A DNA stretch of 64,000 bases from NCBI GenBank assembly GCA_031213475.1, contig JARUPZ010000026.1, forward strand, positions 5,197,567-5,261,566, in the 5' to 3' direction. Source of the DNA: Nereocystis luetkeana (lineage: Eukaryota > Sar > Phaeophyceae > Laminariales > Laminariaceae). The notes under the pieces were generated by a model. It was not told the origin of the DNA. It saw nothing but the letters and a program-made list of their open reading frames with translations, and did no database searches. The translations under genes were made by a program, and so were the position numbers. Shown piece after piece: positions 45,401 through 56,599 of this stretch. How positions within the stretch are numbered: the stretch's first letter is position 1; the number at the start of each line of letters is the position of its first letter.

Positions 45401-47860
45401 CTCCGGCTCGAACCCCCTGCCCCAGTCACTACCTCATTCCCAGCGGAACCATCAAACCCGATCCCAGCTCCTGCTACAACCCCAGCCACAATCCTGGCCT
45501 TGGAGCGTTCGCTAGGTGTAGTAGTCTAGGGCTGGGGTTGTGGCTAGGGCTGTGACTGAGGCTTAATCTAGGCCCGGAGCTGGGGCTGAGAAAACGTGGG
45601 CGCCAGGGCGGGAGCTTGAACCTAGATGCAGATCACTGCTTGTGGTTTGGGCCTTGGGTGGGGCTGGAGTTGGGTCTCGGGATTTCGCTAGGGCCGGGAT
45701 CAACGCTTGAGCTAACGCTGCTCTCGAGCCTGGGCCTGGGGCTCTCGCTGCAGTGTGGGGCGGGGCCAAGCTGGGGCTGGACTATCAATAGGCTACTACT
45801 TGGGGGGGGCTGGGACTAGCAGCTTGGACGAGACGGGGGTTGATTCTGGATCCTTGGGCTGGGACTGGGGCTCACACGGACGCCGAGACGGGCGGCAGGG
45901 TTGGTTTGGGGCTGGAGCCGGGTTTAAGCGTTGGGTATGGGCTGTGGTGTGGTTGGGGCGTAGCCTAAAGCCTAGGCTTGGGGTTATACTTGTGGCAATG
46001 GCAGAAACCGAAGCGTTACCTAGCAGCGCCAAACCTGTTACTGGGAAATAGACCACACTCAGGGCTTGGGCCTGGGCTGGGGAGGAAACAGAGGGGAAAC
46101 TTGGGCTCTACGGCTCGAGTGGGGGCTGATTCTGCGTCTGGAGCTGGAGGGCTGGGGCTGGGGTAGCGGAACCCCAACCTCAAACTCTAACATTCGACTT
46201 GGCTACAGTTCTGGCACCCGCCCTCACCCTAGTGTCCTCCTGATTCTCACTGACACCATCAACCCCCACCCCCGTCGTACACGTAACATCAGCCTAAGCC
46301 TCAGCTTCAGTTCTGTAACATGCTAACGCTCCAACCCCTACCGCCGTCCGAGAACACAGGCCCAGCTTGAGCGCCATACCCGGTCCCAGCCACAGACTCG
46401 GTTCAAGCCCCAGCTTCCATCCGTGGTCGAGTGGCTACCTAAGGTCACACCCCAGCCTCTGCCCGAATCCATGCCCATAACCCGGTGACAGTCCGCCCTA
46501 GCACTAGCCCACACTCCAGCCCTTATGTCCAGCCCGGCCAGGACCCCCGCCCTATCTTCGACGCCATCCCCAGCTCGAGCCTCGAACCCGGCCCTAGCTC
46601 ACCCCTCAACGGCAATCACTATCCCAGCCATGGCCTACACCCTAACTACCGCCCCGGGGTTGGGGTGTAGGCCAGGCTGAGGTTATGGCTGGGGGTGGGG
46701 TATGAGCTGGAGCCGTGGTTTGTGCTGGGGCTGGAAATTAAGTGGAGGCTAAGGCTGGAGCTCGGACGTAGGTGGGGACATCAGCTCAAGTTGATGCTAT
46801 AGCCGAGACTGGAGTTGAGGTTAAGCCGGGGCCGGGCGTGAGTGCTATGCGTGAGGCCAGGGCTGGGGCATAAGCCGCAGTTTGAACCTGAGCTAGAGTT
46901 GGGGTTGACCTCGTGCTGAACCTTATGGGGAGGCTGAGACTGTCAATAGCAGTGCGGACGAGGCGGACGCTGGGCCAGTGCGAGGATTGAAGGAGGTCAA
47001 GGTGGAAGCTAGGGCTCAGGGTAAGGCTTGGTCTGTGACCCAGATCTGGTACTAGGATGGGAGACGGGCTGGAACTAAGCCTGGTGCTGATCATGGATCC
47101 TAGATTGTGCGCTGTGCTGAAGACCTTAGCTGGAGCTGAACTGTTCCCCTGGACTGGAGCCAAACCTGGGTTTGCGGTTGAGATAATGTCCTGGGAATGG
47201 GCCTCGGCTGGTGCTAGGTATGACTTGAATGATACGTTTAGGGCGGGTGGCGGGACCGGGGCTGGAACGGCTAGAGCTGGGGCCTGGGGCTGGAGATGGG
47301 ATGATACAGAGGCCGCTGTGGACGGCAGAACTTGAGAAGGGACTGAGGCCGAGGCTCAGGTTGGGGGGACGTCTTGGGCTGGATTGGTTCCGACCGAGGT
47401 AGCCTAGTCCCAAGCTCCAACCTTGATGTTCACCTTGGCCGCAGTATCGGCTCCACACCTGGCCCTTGCACCCTCCTCGTTTCCATCGATAATCCCACCT
47501 GTAGCCTTACACTTAACCTCAGTCACCGCGCCTTCAGCCCAAACTAACGCCCTAGACTCAACCCTGACCGAGCAAAGCCTAGGCCACAGCCACAGCCACA
47601 GCCACGGCCGCAGCCGAAGCCGAAGCCGAAGCCGAAGCCACCGCCGCAGCCACAGCCACAGGCTCGGCCCCAACCGCCGCCCTATACCCACCCCCTAGTC
47701 CCAGCCACAGCCACAGCTTCGATCCCTACCGCAGCCCTACACCCATCCACTAGCTCCACGCCCCGAGCGATAGCCCCAGCTGCCGCCTGAACCCCGTACC
47801 TTTCCCAGACGTGATCTCCCCCTCAACCCCAGCTTTTTCACCAGCCCCAGCCACTCTATA
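42400..47860. repeat. Hexamer satellite with ~1.1-kb higher-order units
   Basis: C-rich to ~44,395, then arms alternate: G to 45,125, C to 45,505, G to 46,155, C to 46,655, G to 47,395, C to 47,860. C-to-G switches lie at ~44,400, 45,510 and 46,655; G-to-C switches at ~45,125, 46,160 and 47,400. The repeated sets lie 1.0-1.25 kb apart. Switch sequences of each kind resemble one another. All frames here are translations of the repeat. Confidence 0.85.
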
Positions 47861-48017
47861 ACACGAGAGTTTCGCTCGACGAGTGCGAAGCCTTCCGAGA
47901 CAACCGCCAACCTCACCAGCGAAAATTAACGACGCACGATTACCGGGGCTGTGGTGTCGACAGCTGGCGGCCGGGGGTCCCCTTTTACCCTTTTGGCACT
48001 GAAGTACGCATGCACGA

Positions 48018-48076
48018 CATTGTGACTCTAATTCCAGGTGATTTGTCCCCAATACGGGCGTGCGGTCCTGAAGGAG
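48018..48076. mobile_element. Partial TTAA MITE (right half), abutting copy 2
   Basis: GATTTGTCCCCAATACGGGC and GCGGTCCTGAAGGAG lead into the TTAA at 48,077. They match the right half of the family. The left arm is absent. It shares its TTAA with the complete copy that follows. Confidence 0.55.
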
Positions 48077-48180
48077 TTAACCCTTTTAGGACTGCAGTCT
48101 CGTTTCGGGGACAATTGGGGACATATTACTTGGAATTTGAGTGCCTTGTCCCCAAAACGGGACTGTTCTAAAGGGGTTAA
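48077..48180. mobile_element. TTAA-flanked MITE (piggyBac-like), copy 2
   Basis: TTAA at 48,077-48,080 and 48,177-48,180 encloses CCCTTTTAGGACTGCAGTCT and its complement-like AAACGGGACTGTTCTAAAGG. It is the best-preserved family member in the window. No coding capacity. Confidence 0.82.
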
Positions 48181-49170
48181 GCTTGGCCGTAATTGTGGCA
48201 AGATATCGGGCTCGTGGGGCGAAAGTGCCGTCTTTCAGAGGAGCTGATGAGGTTGCGGGATGTTGCGGGATGTTGCGGGGTGTTGTTGTTGCGATCGCGT
48301 TTAAACGCTGGTTGTGCACCCCGGCATCCGGCACTCAGAGTCCGCACGCTTTCCTCTTCCTAGAAAGACACGCCTTCCATGGTCACAGACTACAAACACA
48401 GGGACAAATAGTCACGCGAACAAACAGAAGACGGAAAAAAAACAATGCCGAACGTAACGGATGAGAACAACAACAAGCAACGAACCTTACTACGCAGCTA
48501 TTTCTTTATATTCGGGCGAGAGAAGCACCACCGCAATGGTTGCCGCTGCACTAAATAGGCCTTGAGCGTCAAACGAGGTACCTGGTAGAAAAAGTCGGAC
48601 AACCATGGTTGCACGAGTTAGTTCGGTATCGGTTATTCCTCACGCACTGGCGGGTATACAGAACAGTCAGTAGGGGTTGACCGCAACACAGAACAGACAA
48701 GAAAAAGAAAAATCGATGGACAGGAAAACATGTTGCGGTTTTGCGGCACCAAACTCGACATGCTGACTGGTTTGTCTCACACGACCGGCAGCGCGAGGTA
48801 AGGTTTTAGGCAACAGACCGGCAGTGGGAGGTAAGGTTTTAGGCAACAAATTGACGTGAAAAAGTCGACAAGGGGGGGAAAGGCCCCTTTGCTACACTGA
48901 AACGAAGGCAATAGCCGGCAGTGGTGCCGGGGTAACAATGCAACGGCGGGAAGGAGTGGATGATTTTCCGCACCACAGGTACACAGAATCGAAAAACTTG
49001 CTGTTAATGGCAGGCGAGGAGAGCGAAGGCAACACGTATTCGATAAAGTGGCGGTAAAGAACTTATCCCATTTTACTCACTAAGCGCAAGATGCGGTTAC
49101 TACGTGTTTGTGTTCCCAGAGAAAATGGAATTAGAATCGGTATTTTCCGTGCAGGGGGGCGCCTAACACT
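48181..49170. other. Intergenic, no gene recognised
   Basis: It holds a local triplication of GTTGCGGGAT (48,252-48,280), a duplicated GCGAGGTAAGGTTTTAGGCAACA (48,791 and 48,828) and a perfect TACCTGGTA at 48,579-48,587. No domain or RNA gene is visible. Confidence 0.45.
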
Positions 49171-49172
49171 TA

Positions 49173-49251
49173 CCACTCTGGTCGTAAATATAATAACCGT
49201 TCATAAACTAATATGAATACTAAGTGTTCCTTATATTTACGTCCAGAGTGG
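49173..49251. mobile_element. TA-flanked hairpin MITE (CCACTCTGG family), copy 1
   Basis: 79 bp with ends CCACTCTGGTCGTAAATATA and TATATTTACGTCCAGAGTGG, flanked by TA on both sides (49,171-49,172 and 49,252-49,253). Related copies lie at 55,494, 55,609 and 55,733. It is a Tc1/mariner-size non-autonomous element with CCA...TGG termini. Confidence 0.85.
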
Positions 49252-50055
49252 TATACATGTGCAACAATAAAAAATACTGGAATGTAGACAATTACAAACG
49301 GTAAAGGGATTATCCCGTTTTACTCACTAAGAGCAAGATGCGGTAAATACGTGTTTGTGTTCGCAATGAACATGAAATTACAATCGGTATTCTCCTTGCA
49401 GGGGGGGTGCCTATCAATCACCAGGTATACACGTTGAAGCTCACCCTGCACCTGGCAACAATACAAAATACTGGAATGAATGTGGACAATTACGAGCACG
49501 GCACGAAGGAATGCCCGCTGCTCGTTAGCTCCAAAAAAAGCGGATATATATACTAACCTGGCCCAACAGACCGGCAGTGGGAGACGAGCCCAGCACAAGC
49601 ACGAAGAATATCTTGCACGAAATAGACTACTTTTTCCCCGTAATAAAACTCATCATGTACTCGTAGGTGTTGGGGTCAAATGAGCGGCCGTGAAAAAGAA
49701 TTCAAAGCGCCAGGAAAAACTGAGCTATATTCTAAAGCAACACTATTAATGAAATATATATACTGGTTCATATCGGATAACCGGCAGCGGGCGGAAGCAA
49801 CATACCTGGTAACAGCGAAAACAATGAACGGGAGATAAAATCGTCAACATTCTCGCGCTATTGCTGTATAACCAATCTGCTTGAGTAAGTTTGGAATAAG
49901 TGATCGCCTAAGCGACAACGTGGTGACGGCAAAAAACGGCAGGGGAAAGTCACTCATTCTCCATCTAAAAGCAACATAATTCGTACCAGGTAACCTTGGT
50001 ACCAGGTATCCTTGGAAACACTACAATATCCGAGCTAAAACCAACAGTTGAGGGA
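49252..50055. other. Intergenic, partly duplicated
   Basis: 49,308-49,420 repeats the segment at 49,063-49,165 (TTTTACTCACTAAG-GCAAGATGCGGTTAC type, then ATCGGTATT...TGCAGGGGGG). A direct duplication of ~110 bp therefore flanks the MITE. Perfect TACC(A/T)GGTA words occur at 49,803, 49,984 and 50,000. No gene. Confidence 0.5.
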
Positions 50056-52080
50056 TTGTCACGGTAGCCGCGGTAGTATTGCGCTGACCATGGCAATATC
50101 GCAGTGGCCGCGGTAAGTTTGGCAGTAGACGCGGCAAGATCGCGGTAGCCGTGGTGATCGCACGGGAACCGTGGAAATATCACGGTAACCGCGGTACCAT
50201 CACGGTACACGCGGTGATATCGCGGCAACTACGGAAATATCTCGGTGAGTGGAACGTTATCACAACATTTAGCCACGGTGTCCGCGATCAACATCACAGT
50301 AGCGGCGAGAAACCGACGGCAACCGCGGTAATACCACACTATCCGCTGCAATATCTCGGTAGCCGCGTTGATATCACAGCAGCCTCGGAATGTCTCAGTA
50401 ACTGCGGTACCATCACGGTACCCGCGGGGATGTCACGGCAAGTACGAAAAGATCACGGTAGCCGCCGCAATCTCACTGCACTCGTGGTGACATCACCCCA
50501 ACCCCGGCAAATGTCCCAACAACCGCGGGTATTTCACAGTAACCGCGGCATAATCCCAGTATCCGCGGCAACATCGCGGTAGTCGTGGTGGTGTCACAGC
50601 GGCCGCGGAGGCACGGTCCCATAGCGGTACACCCGGCGATATCCCGGCAACTACGGGAATATTAAGATAGTCACACCAATATCGCACTGACCACAGTAAT
50701 ATCACAGTATCCGCAGTAAAAGTCACAACGGCAGCGGGAAATTCACTGCAACCGCGGCAATGTCACAATACCCGAGGTAATATCGCAGTAACCGTGGTGA
50801 ATATCAAGGTAAGCGCGCCGCAATATCACAGAGTACCCGTGGTGATATCACGGCTGCCCCGGAATATCGGGGCAACTGCGGTACACGCGGGGAAATCACG
50901 GCAGCGATTGAATACCATCACTGTAACCGCAGCAGTATCACAGTTAGCGTGGTAGCAACACAATAATCTCACAAGCTTAAAGTACTCATGGCAATATCTC
51001 AGTAACCGTCGTGAATATCAACGTAAGCGCGGCAGTATCACAGAACAACCGTGGAGATATCACGGCAGTCTCGAAATATAAGGGCAACCGCGGTACCGTA
51101 ATGGTATACGCGGTAATATCACGTAAAGTACGGAAGTAGCCCAGTGGCGCCACCAACATACCAGTAACCGCGATAATGTCACAGTAACCGCGGTGCATAT
51201 CACGGTAACCGCGGCAATATCACGGTAACCGCGATAATGCCACAGTAACACGGTGAGTATCCCAGTAACCGCGGCAATATCGTGGTAGCCGCGGTGAAGC
51301 CACAGCAGCCTCGGAAAGATCACGGTAATCGCGGTACTGTCACGGAATCCGCTGTGAAGTCACGTCAAGTGCGAAAACATCACGGTAGCCGGAGCAATAT
51401 CACGGTAACCATGGTAGCACCCTTGTACGTATGGCACCAATCGCGGGAAATTCACATCAGCCGCGGCAATAACACGATTATCGTTGTAATATCGTACTAA
51501 CCACCGTAAATATCACGATAACCACGGCAATATTGCGGTAGCCGTGATGATATGACGGCGGCCTCGGAAATATCACAGCAACCAGATAAAAAAAATATCG
51601 CACAATCCTGCGAGAAATTAATTCCACACTAACCGCGGCAATTTCACGGTAGTTCCGGCAATATCACGGTCCCCATGGTACATATGGCAGTATCCGCGAT
51701 AAGTGTCAGTCACCGCGGCAATATCGTGGTAGCCGCGGTGTTATCACGGCCGCCTCGAAATCATCACGGCACCGCGTAACCATAACGGTACACGCTGCGG
51801 TATCACGGCAACTACGGAAAGATCACGGTAGCCGGACCAATACCACCGTAACCGTGGTACCATCACAATAACAGCGATAGCACAGTAACCGCGAGAACTC
51901 CTCCGTGGCCGCGCCAATATCACCGTAACCGTGGAAATGCCGCGGTAGCGGTAGTTGTAGCAAGACATCCGCGGCAATATTACAATAACCACGGTAGTAT
52001 CACGGCACCCACTGTAACGCCACGGGAACCGCGGTGATACCGAGCCAACCGGCGTAAACATCAAGGCAAATGCGGTAGTA
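50056..52080. repeat. 20-bp minisatellite with CCGCGG cores
   Basis: About 100 copies of a degenerate 20-bp unit close to AATATCACGGTAACCGCGGT. Each contains the palindromic core CCGCGG and a near-palindromic ATATCACGG half. Frames up to 143 codons across it encode only the repeat. Confidence 0.9.
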
Positions 52081-55000
52081 CCACAACAAATAATATACCT
52101 GGTATCTGGTACCGGTATGAATTTTGGTGGTTACACGCACGCATTTCATATGTTCCCTCCCCATTGTTTTTTGTGCAACTCTCTCCAGCTCCCTCTCTGT
52201 TGTAACTCAGAAAAGAGATAAAAACAGCAGGCGTCATCCTTCCCTTCTCCCTGCTGCGGTGCATGCTTTCATTGTATCGCGAGAACTGTGATACGAGAAG
52301 CACCTAGGAACGGGTTCACCTTCTGATTCGAAACGTGTTTTCAAGCCGCTCACCTATTTTTCCACCAAACCAGTGGGAATCGAAATACTGTGTTAGCCTA
52401 GCTCTGACCACTCGAAGCGGACAACCCGGTTTGACGGCTAAGCGAAGTCAAACAGCGCGGTTCGAAGACTTTTTTTAAGGGCTTTACCGTGACTCGACGG
52501 CACACAATTAGCCGGTAGCGGTATAGCCCCAAGAGTTGCGGAGGGGTGGTTTATACTGCAGCGAAAGGCGGTACATGTTTTGGCGGGAACAAACGAAAAC
52601 CCGCTCTTCTAGCGAAAACACCCGCACATTAACAAAATGCCCGTTATCGGTACTTTTACCCTGGCTATTCACGGGCCAGTCCAACACTCGCGGGTCGGGA
52701 TGGATGGGATCATCTAAGCGGACCCGACCCGACTGGACCCGGCCCGTGCCTCCTTACCGGACCCGAACTGATCCGACTCGACCCGACCCGACCCTGATAA
52801 TTGACACTTGGGTATTTGGAAGCTGCACCCTTCGGTTTTTGTGGTACTACAATACACTGGTACCGGCACTGTGATTGCATGTATATAGACCATGTTAATT
52901 AATGACACACACTTGTAAAGTCATTTGGTGTTCAGAAATATTGGAAAGCAAAAAAAAAAACTAGCGAGAACAAATCTGAATAGCTGCATTTGTACACGAG
53001 TATGCCATCTCCCGTACTACGCTTTCCCCTCCTGATGGGAACAAGTAATCACCGCCACATTTTGGTTTCGCGCGTGTGCCTGGTATCAGCGGTTGTTCCC
53101 ACCTTGTTGTGCAACCGATCAGCGCTCCTCGCCCCTGTTTATTTTGATCGCCCCTCGGGCTTTTCCTTCCGCGATCCCCGCCACTTGCTCTGAGGCTCCG
53201 GGGGGGCGTGAGGTCACAAGCGCCCATTCCGTTGATTGACATGGCGATCGCTAGCCGCGCCGGTGCCGGCCTTTTGTTCGGCCGGCTTTGCCCAATTTCT
53301 CTAGGGTGGAGAAGGGTCGGCATCTGCTTCCTTAGAAGCAATCTAGCTACGTGTGTACCTAGAAAAAACAGGGGGAACAGGGAGCACAACAACAACAACA
53401 ACCGAAGGCGTCAAAACACCACCGGCACTCTTGACAAGGCCATACTACGGGCTGGTTCCAGGAAGATGCGTAACAGTTCACCTTCGGGTGCCCGAGCAAT
53501 GAACCACCTTGGAGTCCTCTGCACTACACTTATCAAGTGGCCGCATCGGGAAGATCGTTGCACCGGTAAATATTTGTCTGTAAGCAAGAGATGTCCTTCG
53601 TGATATGTAGGGGCAAGGTGTTTGAACGTTTAAGGTCATTTCAGCAGGCGGGGACATAAAAACGGAGGACTTTCGAGGTTTTAGACGTAAAAAACGAGTT
53701 ATGTTTTGCCTTTTAGGTGACCCACACGGCGACGTTTATCGTTTGACTCGTGATATTACGGCACCAGGACACTGACTTAAGTACTGGTCTGACAAACATT
53801 CAATGTGGTTCGAGCGGGAAAACATTTCAATCGGCAAATTAAGCCTACTTTGGGTCTGTTTTCCGCTCATTTTGGGACTAATTGTGGCAAGAATTGCTAT
53901 TTTTCTTACTACTTGTGGTTTAGAAATATTTTGGATTCAAAAATCATTTCTCCGGCTTAGTTTGTAAGAGTTGGGAAGCAACCTTCGCATGGTTGTCCTT
54001 CTGGGAAACGTGAAAGATAAGTCGTGTAAATTGCACCTTAACGACAAACAAAAAAACAGGAAAAAGGCCCGGTCTCGTCGATGGTATCGGTGACGGCAGG
54101 CCTGAGAGCAAACAGACCAACAGCATCAATCCCGCTTTTGAACCAGAGCACGACGATTATATACTACTCCAATAGATGGTGCCGGCCGCCATGCTTTTTC
54201 GACTGCGAGAAACATCAACAGGCACGATAATTTCGATTCGGCGGAAACACGGTAATTTCGATTCGGCGGGGGGCGGGGGCGGGGCGGGGGGTGGTAGTGA
54301 AGCAAACCTCCTGTAAGAAGACGTAATTTTCATTTATTCCAAGGTACCCGGGGGGTTACTTAGGCCACCATTGCCGGTCAGGTGGCTTTGATGAAGTGCT
54401 TGACGCCACTTTCCTGCCGGAAACGAGTGTGACCTCGCTCGTCAATTACATCAAGAGCGTGAATAAAGAATACGCATGGGCAATAGAGCTATGTACAGGT
54501 ACGGCATCATCGCGAACGGTATCGGCGACCGACGGTAGTCCGAGACGAAGAGACCGACGGCATTACGCTCACCTCCGTAATAGACCACGACGGCAGTAAG
54601 ACGTGAGCTCCCATTCTCTCAAGGTTGCTTGGGGGACTTACAGCCTTGACTGAGTGTTTGTGGCCACCTTCTTATACGTAGGATACGATTCTCACACCGA
54701 ACGAATCGCCAGGTTAGCACTTCAATGACCAATTTTGGCAAGGACAACGTCCGAATCGGCCTACTACTCCTTCTATCGTGAAACGAGTTTGGCCTCTCGC
54801 GAAGAAGCTTTCTGGCATTGATTTCGCTCCGAAATCGGTGCAGCTTTGAGATACTGCAACTGTGCTCTGCTTCCGCGCTGAGTGCTTTGCCGCCATAAAT
54901 CCACTCGAAGTACGGACTGATTTTCGAAGAACGTGTTTGTGCATGGTATGATTGGAACAGGCGCTACACCTTGTCAGGTGGCAAATGGAATATAAATTGA

Positions 55001-55493
55001 ATGGGACACATACAAACAACCTGAAATGAACCAGTCGGTCAAATTTCGAGCTTGGGACGATTGACGATTTCAAGCGGGGGGAAAAAAAATCCAGGAAAAA
55101 GCCCCATGGACCGAGGTAAAGGGCGGACTCATTCCGATCGCCAGTAAGACTGACCCAGGCGTTTTACGGGAAAAACTCGGAGAAATACGCGTGAAAAAAC
55201 ATTGGGATCCGTGCCACATGATATACGTTTCCGATCGTCCATAGGAAGTGGTCTGAGCGGGCGTGATGGGGGGGATGTTTTTTTTCGTTTTTTTAGTCTT
55301 CCTCTATGTCTCTTATCGACATTGTCAGGATTTTTGGCTATGTATCGGCGTGTGCTTTATCTTGAAGTTTCGTGACTTTTATTTGGTGCGTGGGGTGCTA
55401 GGCTTACCCCGTTGAAAAACGCATCCACAGTATGGGGAAAACTGCGTGGGACTTACCGTACAGCAGTGTGGGCCCACGAACAAGAAAAATCTA
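52081..55493. other. Intergenic, no supported gene
   Basis: 52,716-52,800 is a degenerate CCCGACCCGA-type patch. Opposed frames of 131 and 146 codons at 52.96-53.60 kb show no recognisable family. An exon-like segment at 54,342-54,498 is listed separately. A perfect TACCTGGTA lies at 52,096-52,104. Confidence 0.4.
54342..54498 (+). other. Exon-like open segment
   Basis: It is open in one frame after an AG and ends TGTACAG/GTACGG, a good donor. The encoded SGGFDEVLDATFLPETSV and YIKSVNKEYAWAIELC has ordinary protein composition. The 3' half resembles the sequence near 54,630-54,700, so the segment may be part of an old duplication. No family is recognised and no partner exon was found. Confidence 0.2.
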
Positions 55494-55801
55494 CTACTCT
55501 GGCCGTCAATATAAACACATTTTGGTATTGATGTTATTGCATAAACGGTCCTTACATTTCCGTACATAGTGGGTGGTGTCTAGCGGTGTTCCAACAATAT
55601 GACTGGTACCACACTGGCCGTCAATATAAGAACATTTTGGTATTGATATTAGTGTATAAATGGTGCTTATATTTACTATCAGATTGGTAGTGTCTAGCGG
55701 TGTTCCAACAATATTATTAGTACCACTCCGGCCGTAAATATAAGGGCATTTTTGTATTGATACGAATGTAAAAACGATCCTTCTATTTACGGCCATAGTG
55801 G
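55494..55801. repeat. Three tandem copies of the CCACTCTGG MITE with spacer
   Basis: Hairpin elements at 55,494-55,572, 55,609-55,687 and 55,733-55,801 are separated by the same spacer, GTGTCTAGCGGTGTTCCAAC. The repeat period is 115-124 bp. The second and third are bordered by TA and have CCA...TGG ends; the first has decayed ends. MITE and flank were therefore duplicated together after insertion. Confidence 0.85.
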
Positions 55802-56599
55802 TACATAATGTCACAAGGTTCACGTTTTGGGGGGAGAGATTTGGGAACTAAGAACTCGTGCTCAGCGCAGAGCGCCATGCTAAACCCGACTACTCTGGCC
55901 GGAAATATAGTCCGCGTCCGGAATCCAAAATGAAAATCACACGGAGCTTATGTTGCCGGTCAGAGGAGGGTTGCTTACCATTTGTTCGAGAAAATGGTTG
56001 GTACACACTATGCGCGAGACGAAAAATGACTATTTCTGTCCCTGACCCTGACCCTAAGCCAATCAGACTCAACCAACCATTGGGTAGCAATGGCCCCTTT
56101 TGTCTCGTGAGTATGTACCAACCTTTTTCTCGAGCAAGTGGTGAGCTCTATGATACTGCTCTAATATGAACATCAAACGGACCTTGTGTCACCGGTCAGA
56201 GGGGTATGCAATAGCCTACAGTAAGCCTGTTCAAGGATGACGTGACGTCACAGTAAGGCTCTACGTATGGCTTGCTCAGATTTCGTGCCTGGTACGATAA
56301 GTGATTATAGTTGGCGGATCCATACTGTAATCAGGGGGTACCACTCTAATCGTAAATATAAGGTACGTGTACGCACCATCAAAAGGTCAAAATGTACCGT
56401 GTATTTGTGTTCATTCTGATACCAGGTAATACGCAGGGCAGCACACGTCCTCGAGTCCTAAAAACGAATTTCGATGACGGTATTCTCGACAGATGGAGAA
56501 AGACGCTATCGCCGAGCGATGCCTCCGCGTATTGGATGATATATCGTCAAGACATTTTCCGAAACCATCATTTTTTGTTGGGTGTACCTGCCCCCCCCC
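55802..56599. other. Intergenic with inverted and direct repeats
   Basis: TTGTTCGAGAAAATGGTTGG at ~55,981 is mirrored by CCAACCTTTTTCTCGAGCAA at ~56,118. CACACGGAGC...CGGTCAGAGG at ~55,938 recurs as CAAACGGACC...CGGTCAGAGG at ~56,172. A single arm of the CCACTCTGG MITE lies at 56,340-56,370. A TACCAGGTA is at 56,420-56,428. No gene. Confidence 0.5.

Noticed and set aside
52961..53603. Opposed 146- and 131-codon frames as genes
   Set aside because: Both frames cover the same DNA on opposite strands and neither shows a recognisable motif or splice context.
55858..56169. 103-codon frame with repeated motifs
   Set aside because: The region is built of inverted and direct repeats; the frame is a by-product.
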